Under the pieces are notes generated by a model, which ran no database searches, was not told the DNA's origin, and was given only the letters and a program-made list of their open reading frames with translations. The translations under genes were made by a program, and so were the position numbers. Below are positions 29,690 through 38,174 of a stretch of 64,000 nucleotides of DNA, piece after piece. The DNA comes from Dietzia psychralcaliphila. GTDB taxonomy: Bacteria > Actinomycetota > Actinomycetes > Mycobacteriales > Mycobacteriaceae. The number at the start of each line of letters is the position of its first letter. Positions within the stretch are counted from its first letter, which is position 1. The DNA lies in assembly GCF_003096095.1 (NCBI RefSeq), contig NZ_CP015453.1, positions 1,364,001 to 1,428,000 of the forward strand, written 5' to 3'.

Positions 29690-30570
29690 GAACGGGATCC
29701 GATCCAGAGGGTCGCACCGATGAGGGCGACGATGCCGACTAGCCAGATGGCCACACCTTCGGTCACGGGGCCGAGCCCGCCGAGCGCGTAGCCGCCGGGC
29801 GAGACCTTGGAGTCCGTGTCCTTGATGAAGGCGATGATGTCCTTCTTCTCGTCAGGCGTGAGCTGACGGTCCGAGAACTTGGGCATGTTCTGCGGCCCGG
29901 TGAGCATCGCCTGGTAGATCTCCTGCTCGTTGGCAGGGTCGAGAATCGGCGCGTACTTGCCCGCCGACAGGGCGCCGCCACGGCCGGTGAAGTTGTGGCA
30001 TGAGGCGCAGTTGAGGCGGAAGAGCTCGGAACCGCGCGCGATCTCCTCGGCGCGGGCCTGGCCGGAGGCGCCACGCAGGGATCCCTGGGCGATCGAGCCG
30101 TCCGGATCGGTGACGATCTCGGGGCCACCGCCGTAGAGGTCGACGTACGCCGCGAGCGCGATGATCTGGTGCTCGCTGTAGCGCGGCTTCTTGCGCTCGG
30201 CCTGGGCCTCGTTGTTGGCGGCCGGCATACGGCCGGAATGGACCTGGAAGTAGGTCGCACCCGCGCCCGTACCGACGAGTGACGGGCCTCGGTCCTCGAC
30301 ACCTTGCAGGTTCTGGCCGTGGCAGGTGATGCACGCGACGTCGTAGATCGACTTACCCTCGGCGATCAGCGCGGCCTGGTCCTGCTGGGCCGTCGCGACC
30401 TGGGGCTCGGGAACGACGGCCGTGGCGATGGCCCCGGCGCCGAGGAGACCGGCGGCGATGACGAGCGCACCGGTCGCCTTACGGCGACGCTTCGACGAGG
30501 CCGGGCGAGCCGGATTCACCGCGGGCTCCGGCGACGGTGTGTCCGCAGCGGGTGGGTGAGGTGAGTTCAT
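29686..30570 (-). CDS. qcrC: Cytochrome bc1 complex diheme cytochrome c subunit
   Basis: Two-heme cytochrome c1 that passes electrons directly to CtaC, replacing a soluble cytochrome c. 294 residues: cytoplasmic Lys/Arg-rich N-terminus, one N-terminal helix (about 30-52), heme sites CITCH and CASCH, and a C-terminal helix ([27 protein letters not shown]). ATG follows AAAGGGA. Part of ctaE-qcrC-qcrA-qcrB; it begins 57 bp after the ctaE stop. Confidence 0.96.
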   Translation of the reverse strand: MNSPHPPAADTPSPEPAVNPARPASSKRRRKATGALVIAAGLLGAGAIATAVVPEPQVATAQQDQAALIAEGKSIYDVACITCHGQNLQGVEDRGPSLVGTGAGATYFQVHSGRMPAANNEAQAERKKPRYSEHQIIALAAYVDLYGGGPEIVTDPDGSIAQGSLRGASGQARAEEIARGSELFRLNCASCHNFTGRGGALSAGKYAPILDPANEQEIYQAMLTGPQNMPKFSDRQLTPDEKKDIIAFIKDTDSKVSPGGYALGGLGPVTEGVAIWLVGIVALIGATLWIGSRS

Positions 30571-30626
30571 TGTGAGTTCCCTTTGGAGTTGGGACCTGCT
30601 GGACGCAGCGTCCTGCGGCCAGCTGA

Positions 30627-31238
30627 CTACTGAATGAAGTAGATGGTGACGAAGAGGCCGATCCAGACCACGTCGACGAAGTGCCAGTAGTACGACACGA
30701 CGATGGCCGCCGTGGCCTGGGCGGGGGTGAACCGAGACATGGTCGTCCGCATGACGAGGACAACGAACGCCAGGACGCCGGCCGCCACGTGGAGGCCGTG
30801 GAAACCGGTGGTGATGAAGAAGACGGAGCCGTAGACGCTCGACGAGATCGTGGTGCCCTCGATGTAGAGCATCACGTACTCGTAGGCCTGTCCGATGAGG
30901 AAGACCGTGCCCATCAACGCCGAGATGACATACCAGCGGCGGAGTCCGAAGACGTCACCCTGCTCGGCGGCGAAGACGCCCATCTGACAGGTAACCGAGG
31001 ACGCCACCAGGATCGCCGTGATAGTCAGGGCGAAGGGCACGTTGAGGTGCGTCGGGTAGGAGGGCCAGTCACCTCCCGAGTTCGCCTTGGAGACGAAGTA
31101 CATCGCGAACAGGCCCGCGAAGAACATCAACTCCTGGGACAACCAGATGATGGTGCCCACACTGACCATGTTCGGCCGGTTCAGCGAATGAACACGCTGG
31201 GCCATTGCCGATCCTGAGTTATCTACTGCGCTCGTCAC
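30627..31238 (-). CDS. ctaE: Cytochrome c oxidase subunit III
   Basis: Membrane subunit III of the aa3 oxidase. 203 residues with five hydrophobic spans and family motifs [27 protein letters not shown] and [14 protein letters not shown]. The GTG start at 31238 gives [22 protein letters not shown], matching the mycobacterial protein's N-terminus and length. An internal ATG at 31205 with AGGA upstream is the alternative. First gene of the bc1-aa3 operon on the minus strand; 283 bp separate it from trpD. Confidence 0.94.
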   Translation of the reverse strand: MTSAVDNSGSAMAQRVHSLNRPNMVSVGTIIWLSQELMFFAGLFAMYFVSKANSGGDWPSYPTHLNVPFALTITAILVASSVTCQMGVFAAEQGDVFGLRRWYVISALMGTVFLIGQAYEYVMLYIEGTTISSSVYGSVFFITTGFHGLHVAAGVLAFVVLVMRTTMSRFTPAQATAAIVVSYYWHFVDVVWIGLFVTIYFIQ

Positions 31239-31469
31239 GAGGCCAAGTATGACCCCTGAGGTGGGCGGAGTCTGCAGGGACCCCCGATTTCGGCGTGTCC
31301 CCACAGCGTTTTCGCAGGTCGTTCCTAGAACTCCCCGCTCACCCGTCTGGGACCGCACCCCTTGCAGGGGTATCAGGGCCTTCTCAGGCTCCTCGACGGG
31401 TGGCCGGGCGGGCCCCGTGGCGGGAGTCCGCGGGCGCCGGTGACGTGGCTGGTGGCACGATTGTCGCAG

Positions 31470-31475
31470 TACGGT
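31470..31475 (+). promoter_or_regulatory. Candidate -10 TACGGT for trpD
   Basis: TACGGT would start transcripts near 31482, giving a 40-nt leader with GGGAGAGAGG before the trpD GTG. The rest of the 283-bp ctaE-trpD gap shows no gene. Confidence 0.4.
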
Positions 31476-31521
31476 CGGCCGGTGACGGACCGACAGGACC
31501 CAGGGAGAGAGGTCGGGACAC

Positions 31522-32586
31522 GTGGGGAGTTCTGCAGCGTTCGACGAGGGCCGGTCCTGGCCCGGGGTACTCGGCACGCTCACGGCGGGTGAGGACCTGG
31601 ATCCGGCTGACGCCCGCTGGGCGATGTCCCGGATCATGGAGGGGGTCGCGACGGATGCGCAGATCGCCGCGTTCGGTGTGGCGCTCGACATGAAGGGAGT
31701 GACGGGTCCTGAACTGGATGCCCTGTCCTCCACGATGCTCGACTACTCCCGTAGGGTGCCGACCTCCCGCCCGTGTGTCGACATCGTCGGTACGGGAGGG
31801 GACAGGCAGGGCACGGTCAACATCTCCACCATGTCCGCTCTGGTCGTGAGCGCCTGCGGCGTGCCCGTGGTCAAGCACGGCAATCGTGCGGCGTCCTCCA
31901 AGAGCGGCGGGGCCGACGTCCTCGAGGCTCTCGGAGTGGCAATCGATCTGGGCCCCGAGGAGGTCGCCCGTTGTGTGGACGAGGTGGGGGTGGCCTTCTG
32001 TTTCGCGCCCGTGTTCCATCCCGCTCTCCGCTTCGCGGCGGCACCCCGGCGGGAGATCGGCATCCCGACGGTGTTCAACATCCTGGGGCCCCTGACCAAC
32101 CCCGCAGCACCCACGGCCAACCTCATCGGGTGCGCCTTCGAGCGCCTCATGACGGTGATGGCGGAGGTGTTCGCGCTGCGGGGGCGCTCGGCACTGGTGG
32201 TGCGTGGCTACGACGGACTCGACGAGATCACGATGACCGGACCGACCAGGGTGCTGCGCGTCGCCCACGGCCGGATCGACGAGGACGAGATCGCCCCCGG
32301 CGACTTCGGTATGGACACGTGCGCGATTGAGGATCTGCGTGGCGGCGACGGGCGCCACAACGCCGTGGTCGCCCGGGAGTTGCTCGCGGGAAAGAGGGGC
32401 CCCGTCCGGGACGCGGTGCTGCTCAATTCTGCGGCCGCGCTGGTGGCGTTCGACGGCCTCGACCAGGGAGCTGATCTCGTGACCGCGATGAGGTCGGCGC
32501 TCGATCGCGCGGCGAAGGCTGTGGACGACGGCGAGGCGGCCGGTCTCCTGGACCGGTGGGCGGCCTTCAGCGCGGAACGGAACTGA
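31522..32586 (+). CDS. trpD: Anthranilate phosphoribosyltransferase
   Basis: Second step of tryptophan synthesis: anthranilate plus PRPP. 354 residues. Motifs [18 protein letters not shown] (PRPP/Mg), [21 protein letters not shown] and the anthranilate-binding [20 protein letters not shown] are intact. GTG start with GGGAGAGAGG upstream. No other trp genes are nearby, as in M. tuberculosis. Its 3' end overlaps the convergent exonuclease gene by 20 bp. Confidence 0.96.
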   Translation: MGSSAAFDEGRSWPGVLGTLTAGEDLDPADARWAMSRIMEGVATDAQIAAFGVALDMKGVTGPELDALSSTMLDYSRRVPTSRPCVDIVGTGGDRQGTVNISTMSALVVSACGVPVVKHGNRAASSKSGGADVLEALGVAIDLGPEEVARCVDEVGVAFCFAPVFHPALRFAAAPRREIGIPTVFNILGPLTNPAAPTANLIGCAFERLMTVMAEVFALRGRSALVVRGYDGLDEITMTGPTRVLRVAHGRIDEDEIAPGDFGMDTCAIEDLRGGDGRHNAVVARELLAGKRGPVRDAVLLNSAAALVAFDGLDQGADLVTAMRSALDRAAKAVDDGEAAGLLDRWAAFSAERN

Positions 32587-34219
32587 CTTCTGCCCCGCTG
32601 ATCCCCGAGGCCGCCCGTTCGGCGCGGTCCGCCCAGTCCGTCAGGGTGTGAGCGCCGTCGAGGGGGAGTGTCCAGCAGCCCGCCACCGACACGATGCGGG
32701 TGGGTGCGGAGTCGATCCATCTGTGGACGTTCCTGATCTCCGCCGCGGTTGCCCCGGAGAACGGTCCGGGACCGGGCTGCACGGTCGTGGCGCCCGCCCT
32801 GAGCGAGTCGATGACGGGAAGGGGTGCGGCGCCGGCCGGAACGATCCCAGAGGCGGCGAGTCGGCCGTGACGCACGATCGCCACCGCCCATGTCCGTCCG
32901 GGGCCGGGCTGGGCCAGGACGAGCTCGGGCAGGCAGGCGGTGGCGGCGAGCTCCTGCTGGCGGGTGAGGATCCGGACGAGGACCGCCGCGCGATCGCGCA
33001 GCCGGGCCGCACGCTCGAATGCCCCGGCCGCCGCGGCCGAGTCGATGCGGTCCACCATCGCCCGGACAGTCGCGGAGTCCCGGCCGGTGACCAGCGTCGC
33101 CCACTGCTCCGCGTCAGGAGAGGATCCGGTCGCCTCGACAAGGTCCTGCCACGCGGATCTGGCATCCTCGGCTCGCCGGAACGGGCCGAGGGCGAACGGG
33201 TGTTCCGGGTTCCTCGCGACCTGCCCACGGATCGCCCGTCCGGAGGGTGGGGAGAGCCACCACCCTCTACGAGGATTGCGGGACCGCCGGTTGTACGGCG
33301 GCTGCAGGGAGTCGATGAGTCGCTCCTCGACGGTCCACGCCTCCAGGAGGTGCGCGCACGGCACCGACTCGACACTCGCGGCCAGCCCGACCATGGTCCG
33401 CATCCTGCTGCGGGTATCCGCGCCGGAATAATAAGAGCGTGCCCTTCTCCGCACGGAACCGGATGAGCCCACGTACAGGGCGCCTCCCGAACCGTCCCGG
33501 AAGAGGTAGACGCCGGGGCCGGGGGTGAGCGACTCGGTCAGCGCGGCGCGGCGCCGCACCTCGGGGGCGAGACGACCGTCGTACGCACGGAGCTCGGAGA
33601 GGGTGGACACCCCGCAGTCTCCGACCCTGGAGATGAGGGCGTGGAGCACGTCGACGGTGGCGCGGGCGTCCTGGAGTGCGCGGTGGTTGGGCTCGACCGC
33701 CGATCCCAAGTGAGCGGCGAGTTCACCGAGACGGTGGCCGCGGGTCTCTCCCCGGTGGAGCACCCGCCGTGCCAGTGCGAGGGTGCAGACCGACGGCGGA
33801 TCGGGCCACTGGTGGTCGGTCGACGTGGCCGCCGCACGCAGGAATCCGAGATCGAACCGTGCGTTGTGCGCCACAAGGACTGCGCCGCGGGAGAACTCCA
33901 GGAACGTCGCCATCACCTCTCCGAGCGAAGGGGCCCCGACGAGATCGTCGGGCGCGATACCGGTGAGCCTGCTTATGTGCCCCGGCAGGGCACCGTCGAT
34001 GGCGACGAACGTTGACAGCTCCGCCCGGACCTCGCCACCCCGTACCCGGACCGCGCCGATCTCGGTGATCTCATCCGTCCCGGGCCGGGTGCCGGTGGTC
34101 TCCAGGTCGACCACGACGAAGGTCACCTCGGAGAGCGTCGGCTCGAGTTCGTCGAACGCCGCCTGGACCCCCTGGGGCCCGGGCGCGCGGACCGGGACTC
34201 GAGTAGGGGGCGTGGGCAT
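32567..34219 (-). CDS. DEDDh exonuclease fused to a UvrC-like GIY-YIG domain
   Basis: 550-residue two-domain nuclease (Rv2191 type). Residues about 30-205 are a DnaQ-like 3'-5' exonuclease: VVVDLETTG, VAHNARFDLGFL and HRALQDARATVD supply the DEDDh acids. Residues about 235-320 are a GIY-YIG domain (GPGVYLFRDGSGGALYVGSSGSVRRR, and AWTVEERLIDSLQPPYN), followed by a C-terminal half seen in Cho/UvrC-like proteins. Presumed DNA repair. ATG 34219 has TACCGT 7 nt upstream. Downstream part overlaps trpD. Confidence 0.9.
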   Translation of the reverse strand: MPTPPTRVPVRAPGPQGVQAAFDELEPTLSEVTFVVVDLETTGTRPGTDEITEIGAVRVRGGEVRAELSTFVAIDGALPGHISRLTGIAPDDLVGAPSLGEVMATFLEFSRGAVLVAHNARFDLGFLRAAATSTDHQWPDPPSVCTLALARRVLHRGETRGHRLGELAAHLGSAVEPNHRALQDARATVDVLHALISRVGDCGVSTLSELRAYDGRLAPEVRRRAALTESLTPGPGVYLFRDGSGGALYVGSSGSVRRRARSYYSGADTRSRMRTMVGLAASVESVPCAHLLEAWTVEERLIDSLQPPYNRRSRNPRRGWWLSPPSGRAIRGQVARNPEHPFALGPFRRAEDARSAWQDLVEATGSSPDAEQWATLVTGRDSATVRAMVDRIDSAAAAGAFERAARLRDRAAVLVRILTRQQELAATACLPELVLAQPGPGRTWAVAIVRHGRLAASGIVPAGAAPLPVIDSLRAGATTVQPGPGPFSGATAAEIRNVHRWIDSAPTRIVSVAGCWTLPLDGAHTLTDWADRAERAASGISGAEVSSVPR

Positions 34220-34226
34220 GGCGCAG

Positions 34227-34232
34227 ACGGTA
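34227..34232 (-). promoter_or_regulatory. -10 hexamer TACCGT, leaderless layout
   Basis: Seven nt separate TACCGT from the ATG at 34219; no ribosome binding site is present. Confidence 0.6.
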
Positions 34233-34385
34233 GCGACCCGGTCCGACAGTGATGCGGTCGGCGCCCGATCAACACGGTGACGCGGGAGTGGATGTCGTAC
34301 CCCGCCGTTACGGTCTGTCCCGAGCCGTAGATCGCGGCCCGGTAACGAATGGGCAACACGCCCAGGACGGAGTGTGACGTAGATC

Positions 34386-34604
34386 ATGTTCTCGATGGAC
34401 TGCGCACAGTGCCCGGCCCGCCCGCGGCAGTGTGAGGACTGCGTCGTCTCGGTGCTATTGTCCGACGAGCCGCAGGTAGATGCACTTTCCGAAGAGTCGT
34501 GTGGGTACGTCCTGGAGTCTGAGGTGCGTTCCGCGATCGAGGTGCTCATGGAACTCGGAATGGTCTCGACAGTCGAGATCATGGCCGCGGAAAGCGCCGC
34601 CTAG
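34386..34604 (+). CDS. Small four-cysteine conserved protein
   Basis: 72 residues. The N-terminus MFSMDCAQCPARPRQCEDC holds Cys at 6, 9, 16 and 19 in a C-x2-C-x6-C-x2-C pattern, a likely Zn or Fe-S site. A short acidic part and an amphipathic helix (SEVRSAIEVLMELGMVS) follow. Similar tiny proteins next to NlpC/P60 genes are familiar to me from other Actinobacteria, but their function is unknown. An ATG at 34395 would remove three residues. A TACGGT hexamer at 34309-34314 may be the promoter. It lies between the exonuclease gene and the riboswitch. Confidence 0.7.
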   Translation: MFSMDCAQCPARPRQCEDCVVSVLLSDEPQVDALSEESCGYVLESEVRSAIEVLMELGMVSTVEIMAAESAA

Positions 34605-34687
34605 CGGATGGACTGGACTTCGACGAGATGGTTTCGTAACCTTTTCGAGACCTCGGAAGTCATCACCCGCCCGCCGGTGGGGAGCCG

Positions 34688-34823
34688 GGGTCACCACCTA
34701 AGCGCCCGCGCGGCGCACCGGGGAACCAAGTTCCACTGGGGTGAATCGCCCGAAGGCCGAGAGGTCGGGGCGTAGGACAGACTTCCGTGTCCGAACCCGT
34801 CAGCTAACCCGGTCGGTGTCCAG
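34688..34823 (+). ncRNA. c-di-AMP riboswitch (ydaO-yuaA class)
   Basis: The leader of the NlpC/P60 gene holds the conserved blocks of this class in order: GGGGAACCAAGTTCCA near 34720-34735, GGGTGAAT (34739-34746), GACAGACTTCCGTGTCCG near 34776-34793, and AACCCGTCAGCTAACC (34794-34809). The outer strands GGTCACCACC and GGTCGGTGTCC can close the P1 stem. It ends about 22 nt before the GTG. In this group such RNAs control cell-wall hydrolase genes and reduce expression when c-di-AMP is high. Confidence 0.88.
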
Positions 34824-34845
34824 GAAGAAAGAGGAAATCACTCTC

Positions 34846-35460
34846 GTGGGAGCCCACAGCATCAAGACCGGATCGACCGCACGTCGTGTCGCCACCGCAG
34901 GACTGCTCGCAGCCGGAGCAGCCGTAGCCGGCGCCGGGACCGCGGCCGCCGCGCCCGTGACCGTCGACGTACCCGTCGAGCTGCGTCTGCCCGGTGTGCC
35001 CGCACAGGTCACCGTCGATCTCCCTGAGGGCATCGCCCTCCCGGCCGGCCTCGTACCGGTGGCTGCCGCACAGGCGGCCCCCGTCGAGTTCGCCGCCCCG
35101 GCGCCGCAGATCTCCACCGGCCAGCGCATTCTCGACGCCGCCAGCACCCGCGTTGGTTCGCCCTACGCCTGGGGCGCCACCGGCCCCAACTCGTTCGACT
35201 GCTCCGGCCTGACCTCGTGGGCGTACAAGGAGGCGGGGATCTCCATCCCGCGCACCAGCCAGGCCCAGATCGGCGGCGGCACCCAGGTCTCCAAGGCCGA
35301 CCTGCAGCCCGGGGACATCGTCGCCTTCTACAGCGGTGCCAGCCACGTGGGGATCTACGCGGGCAACGGCCAGGTCGTGCACGCCCCGTACTCCGGCACC
35401 TCGGTGAGCTACGCCCCGCTGGACTCCATGCCGTTCTACGGTGCGACCCGCTACTACTGA
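34846..35460 (+). CDS. Secreted NlpC/P60 peptidoglycan endopeptidase (short)
   Basis: 204 residues. Sec signal peptide (residues 1-38, ending AAAAP), a short Val/Pro/Ala-rich linker, and a C-terminal NlpC/P60 domain that cuts peptide stems. Catalytic Cys in NSFDCSGLTSWAYKEAG, His in SHVGIYAG and a third polar residue near VVHAPYSG. GTG start at 34846 preceded by AGAGGAAA. It is under the c-di-AMP riboswitch and ends at a strong terminator. A second, longer NlpC/P60 gene follows. Confidence 0.92.
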   Translation: MGAHSIKTGSTARRVATAGLLAAGAAVAGAGTAAAAPVTVDVPVELRLPGVPAQVTVDLPEGIALPAGLVPVAAAQAAPVEFAAPAPQISTGQRILDAASTRVGSPYAWGATGPNSFDCSGLTSWAYKEAGISIPRTSQAQIGGGTQVSKADLQPGDIVAFYSGASHVGIYAGNGQVVHAPYSGTSVSYAPLDSMPFYGATRYY

Positions 35461-35487
35461 GTCGTCTCGCACGCGAGCTCTCCCGCG

Positions 35488-35530
35488 AACCCCGCCGAGC
35501 ACCGGTCACGTAACCGGTACCGGCGGGGTT
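35488..35530 (+). terminator. Terminator after the first NlpC/P60 gene
   Basis: AACCCCGCCG (35488-35497) pairs with CGGCGGGGTT (35521-35530), and inner ACCGGT arms extend the stem. The run continues GTTTGTCG. Confidence 0.8.
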
Positions 35531-35590
35531 TGTCGTCTGTACTATCTCGACCACGGAGGGTGACGGCGTCCCCTCCACGTTCCCGTTCTC

Positions 35591-35625
35591 ACCGAACACC
35601 GAACACCGAACACCGAACACCGAAC
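35591..35625. repeat. Heptanucleotide tandem repeat ACCGAAC x5
   Basis: Five perfect copies in a row, with degenerate copies to about 35648. It ends 55 bp before the second NlpC/P60 start codon, in what should be its promoter or leader. Confidence 0.95.
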
Positions 35626-35680
35626 ACTGAGTGCCGAACGCCGAGCACTGACCGTCGATCCGAGAGTTCATCAGTTGCCC

Positions 35681-36835
35681 ATGACCCGCAGAGTCCGATT
35701 GGTCGCGCTCACCGTGGCCGCGGTCGTAGCGCTGACCTCGGGCGCAGTGTCGGTGTCTGCTCAGACTGTGGACCCTGCTCAGACGGTGGATCCTGCTCAG
35801 GCGGTCGATCCCGGACAGACAGTGGATCCCACGCTGGACGATGATCCGGCGCAGACGGTGGGTCCTGCCCAGAGCACGGTGCCGGGTGGTGTCGACTCAC
35901 CGGACGACCCGCCCGGTGAGGACCTCGCCGAGTTGGCGCGGTTGTCCGGTGAGGCCGGAGCACTGGGGGAGGAACTCCATCTGGCGCGAGCGGAACTCGA
36001 GCGGGCCAACGCCGAGCGTGATCGTCGCGAACGCGAGGCCGGGCTCGCCGCCGGACTCGCCGTGGTCGCCGATGTCGGTGCATCGCGGGACCAGTCGCTC
36101 GTCGATCGACTCGCGACCATGCGTTACCGGGGAGGCGACACCGGCGCGACCCGGGCCGCCGTGCTCGCCGAGAGTCCCCGCGACCTGGTCGACCGGCTCG
36201 GAACCCTTCAGCGACTCTCCGGAACCACCACCAGCGCACTCGACGCCTCGCGGGCCGCCTCGGCGGAGGCCGCGCGACTCCGCGGGGAGGCCGACATTGC
36301 CTCTGAGGTCGCCCGGGCCTCGGCCCGGGACGCCCAGAACCGCGCGGACGAACTCGATCGGCGGTCGGACGAGATGAGTGTGCGGATCGATGAGGTGAGA
36401 CGTCGTGTGGATGCTCTGTCGGACGCACAACGGGCGCTCTGGACCGGTGGTCCCCTCGTTCCCCCGGGTTACGTCGCCCCGGCGGTGGACGGCGTCAACT
36501 CGGCGGCGCTGAACGTGGCTCTGACCCGGCTCGGTGCCCCGTATTCGTGGGGGGCGACCGGCGCGGCCGAGTTCGACTGCTCGGGTCTCATGGTCTGGGC
36601 GTATTCGCAGGAGGGCAAGACGCTGCCGCGGTCCAGTCAGGCGCAGGCGGTGTCGGGGGCGCCCGTCGCGATGGCCGACATCCAGCCGGGCGACCTCGTC
36701 ATCTACTACCCGGGGGCTACCCACGTCGGCATGTACGCCGGTGACGGACTGGTCCTGCACGCGCCGACCTACGGCGTCCCGGTCAAGCTCGAGAAGGTCG
36801 ACGCGATGCCGATCAGCGGGATCCGCCGGTACTGA
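35681..36835 (+). CDS. Secreted NlpC/P60 endopeptidase with coiled coil (Rv2190c type)
   Basis: 384 residues. Signal peptide (1-29, ending SVSAQ); a linker made of repeated (A/G)Q(T/A)VDP hexapeptides; a helical coiled-coil region (about 85-245) rich in Ala, Arg and Glu, as in RipA-like hydrolases; and a C-terminal NlpC/P60 domain with catalytic Cys in AEFDCSGLMVWAY and His in THVGMYAG. Likely cleaves peptidoglycan stems during division or growth. ATG 35681 was chosen; an in-frame TTG lies 6 nt earlier. pimB' follows after 52 bp. Confidence 0.9.
   Translation: MTRRVRLVALTVAAVVALTSGAVSVSAQTVDPAQTVDPAQAVDPGQTVDPTLDDDPAQTVGPAQSTVPGGVDSPDDPPGEDLAELARLSGEAGALGEELHLARAELERANAERDRREREAGLAAGLAVVADVGASRDQSLVDRLATMRYRGGDTGATRAAVLAESPRDLVDRLGTLQRLSGTTTSALDASRAASAEAARLRGEADIASEVARASARDAQNRADELDRRSDEMSVRIDEVRRRVDALSDAQRALWTGGPLVPPGYVAPAVDGVNSAALNVALTRLGAPYSWGATGAAEFDCSGLMVWAYSQEGKTLPRSSQAQAVSGAPVAMADIQPGDLVIYYPGATHVGMYAGDGLVLHAPTYGVPVKLEKVDAMPISGIRRY
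35759..35830. repeat. 18-bp in-frame repeat x4 in the NlpC/P60 linker
   Basis: Units start at 35759, 35777, 35795 and 35813 and encode AQTVDP, AQTVDP, AQAVDP and GQTVDP. A diverged copy encoding AQTVGP follows. Confidence 0.9.
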
Positions 36836-36887
36836 CGCAGGGACGTCGAGCGGGAGATCCCGGGACACTGTGGCAGTCTCGGATGTG

Positions 36888-38021
36888 ATGACGAAGACCC
36901 TGCTGATCACCAACGACTACCCGCCGCGACCCGGCGGCATCCAGTCGTACCTGGAGACTTATCTGGCACATCTCGATCCCGGGGATGTCGCCGTCCTCGC
37001 CTCGACGTTCCGTGGCAGCGAGTCGACCGACTATGACGAATCCCGTCCCTACCTGGTCGAGAGGGTGCCGACGGAGATGCTGCTCCCCACTCCGGACCTC
37101 GCCGTGCGGGCCCGGAGACTGGCCTCGGATTTCGGGGCGAGCACGGTGTGGTTCGGTGCAGCCGCGCCGCTGGCCGCGATGGCACCCGCGTTGCGCGAGG
37201 GCCCCGTCAACCGGATCGTCGCGAGTACGCACGGTCACGAGGTGGGATGGTCGATGCTGCCGGGGTCGCGGCAGGTGCTCAGACTGATCGGCGAGTCGAC
37301 GGACGCCGTCACCTACGTGAGTGACTACACGAGGCGTCGCTTCGCGGCGGCGTTCGGTCCGCACGCCCGACTCGTGCACCAGCCCGGAGGGGTCGACACG
37401 GACAGGTTCCGTCCCGATCCCGTGCGGCGCAGGGCGACCCGCGAGCGCTACGGGGTGGCGGACCGGGAGGTGATCGTGTGTCTGTCGCGACTCGTCCCGC
37501 GGAAGGGTCAGGACGCGCTCATCCGCTCGATGCCCGAGATCGCCCGACGCGTCCCGGGAGCGGTCCTCGTCGTCGTCGGGGGTGGTCCCTATCGTCGCAC
37601 CCTGGAGGGTCTGGCTCGCAGGCACGGTGTGTCCGACCGGGTGATCTTCACCGGTCGGATCCCGGCGGACGAGATCGTCGACCACCACCGGATGGCGGAT
37701 GTGTTCGCCATGCCGTGTCGTACCCGGGGCGGGGGACTGGACGTCGAGGGCCTGGGGATCGTGTATCTGGAGGCCTCGGCCTGTGGTGTCCCGGTGGTGG
37801 CCGGCCGGAGTGGTGGTGCCCCCGAGACCGTTCTGGAAGGAAGTACCGGGCTCGTGGTGGACGGGACCTCGGACGGTGAGATCGTCGAGGCCGTGTCCGG
37901 TCTGCTCTCAGACCGGCCACGTGCCTCCGCCATGGGTGTCCGCGGACGCACCTGGGTCCTGGAGAACTGGCGCTGGGAGGACCTGGCGCGAGACATGGAA
38001 CGCGTCCTCTCCGGCGACTAG
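36888..38021 (+). CDS. pimB: GDP-mannose phosphatidylinositol monomannoside mannosyltransferase PimB'
   Basis: Adds the second mannose (6-position of inositol) in phosphatidylinositol dimannoside synthesis, on the cytoplasmic face of the membrane. 377 residues, GT4 family GT-B fold: N-terminal TNDYPPRPGGIQSYLETYL, GGVDTDRF, SRLVPRKGQD (phosphate-binding Arg/Lys), and the donor-binding [20 protein letters not shown] with the Glu-x7-Glu motif. ATG 36888; an in-frame GTG directly before it is possible. It lies where Rv2188c lies, upstream of fadD15 in the convergent direction. Confidence 0.92.
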   Translation: MTKTLLITNDYPPRPGGIQSYLETYLAHLDPGDVAVLASTFRGSESTDYDESRPYLVERVPTEMLLPTPDLAVRARRLASDFGASTVWFGAAAPLAAMAPALREGPVNRIVASTHGHEVGWSMLPGSRQVLRLIGESTDAVTYVSDYTRRRFAAAFGPHARLVHQPGGVDTDRFRPDPVRRRATRERYGVADREVIVCLSRLVPRKGQDALIRSMPEIARRVPGAVLVVVGGGPYRRTLEGLARRHGVSDRVIFTGRIPADEIVDHHRMADVFAMPCRTRGGGLDVEGLGIVYLEASACGVPVVAGRSGGAPETVLEGSTGLVVDGTSDGEIVEAVSGLLSDRPRASAMGVRGRTWVLENWRWEDLARDMERVLSGD

Positions 38022-38108
38022 CGCCCATCAGCACCGATCAGCCCCGGTCAGCGGCGTCGTGCCCCGCCTGACACCGCTCGGCCGGGACCGACACCTGTCC
38101 GGTGTCGC

Positions 38109-38162
38109 GACAGCCCGGACCAGGCCGCCGGGGCCATCGGACAGCCCGGTTCAGGCCGCCGG
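38109..38162. repeat. 23-bp direct repeat between pimB' and fadD15
   Basis: GACAGCCCGG-YCAGGCCGCCGG occurs at 38109-38131 and 38140-38162 (31-bp period). A small hairpin, CGACACC/GGTGTCG with a 5-nt loop (38089-38107), precedes it and may act as a terminator for the convergent genes. Confidence 0.7.
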
Positions 38163-38174
38163 ACAGGACGTCGG

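Noticed and set aside
31482-31592. Leaderless upstream ORF acting as a trp attenuator
   Set aside because: A GTG-started frame after TACGGT overlaps trpD, but the peptide contains no tryptophan and no attenuator stem set was seen.
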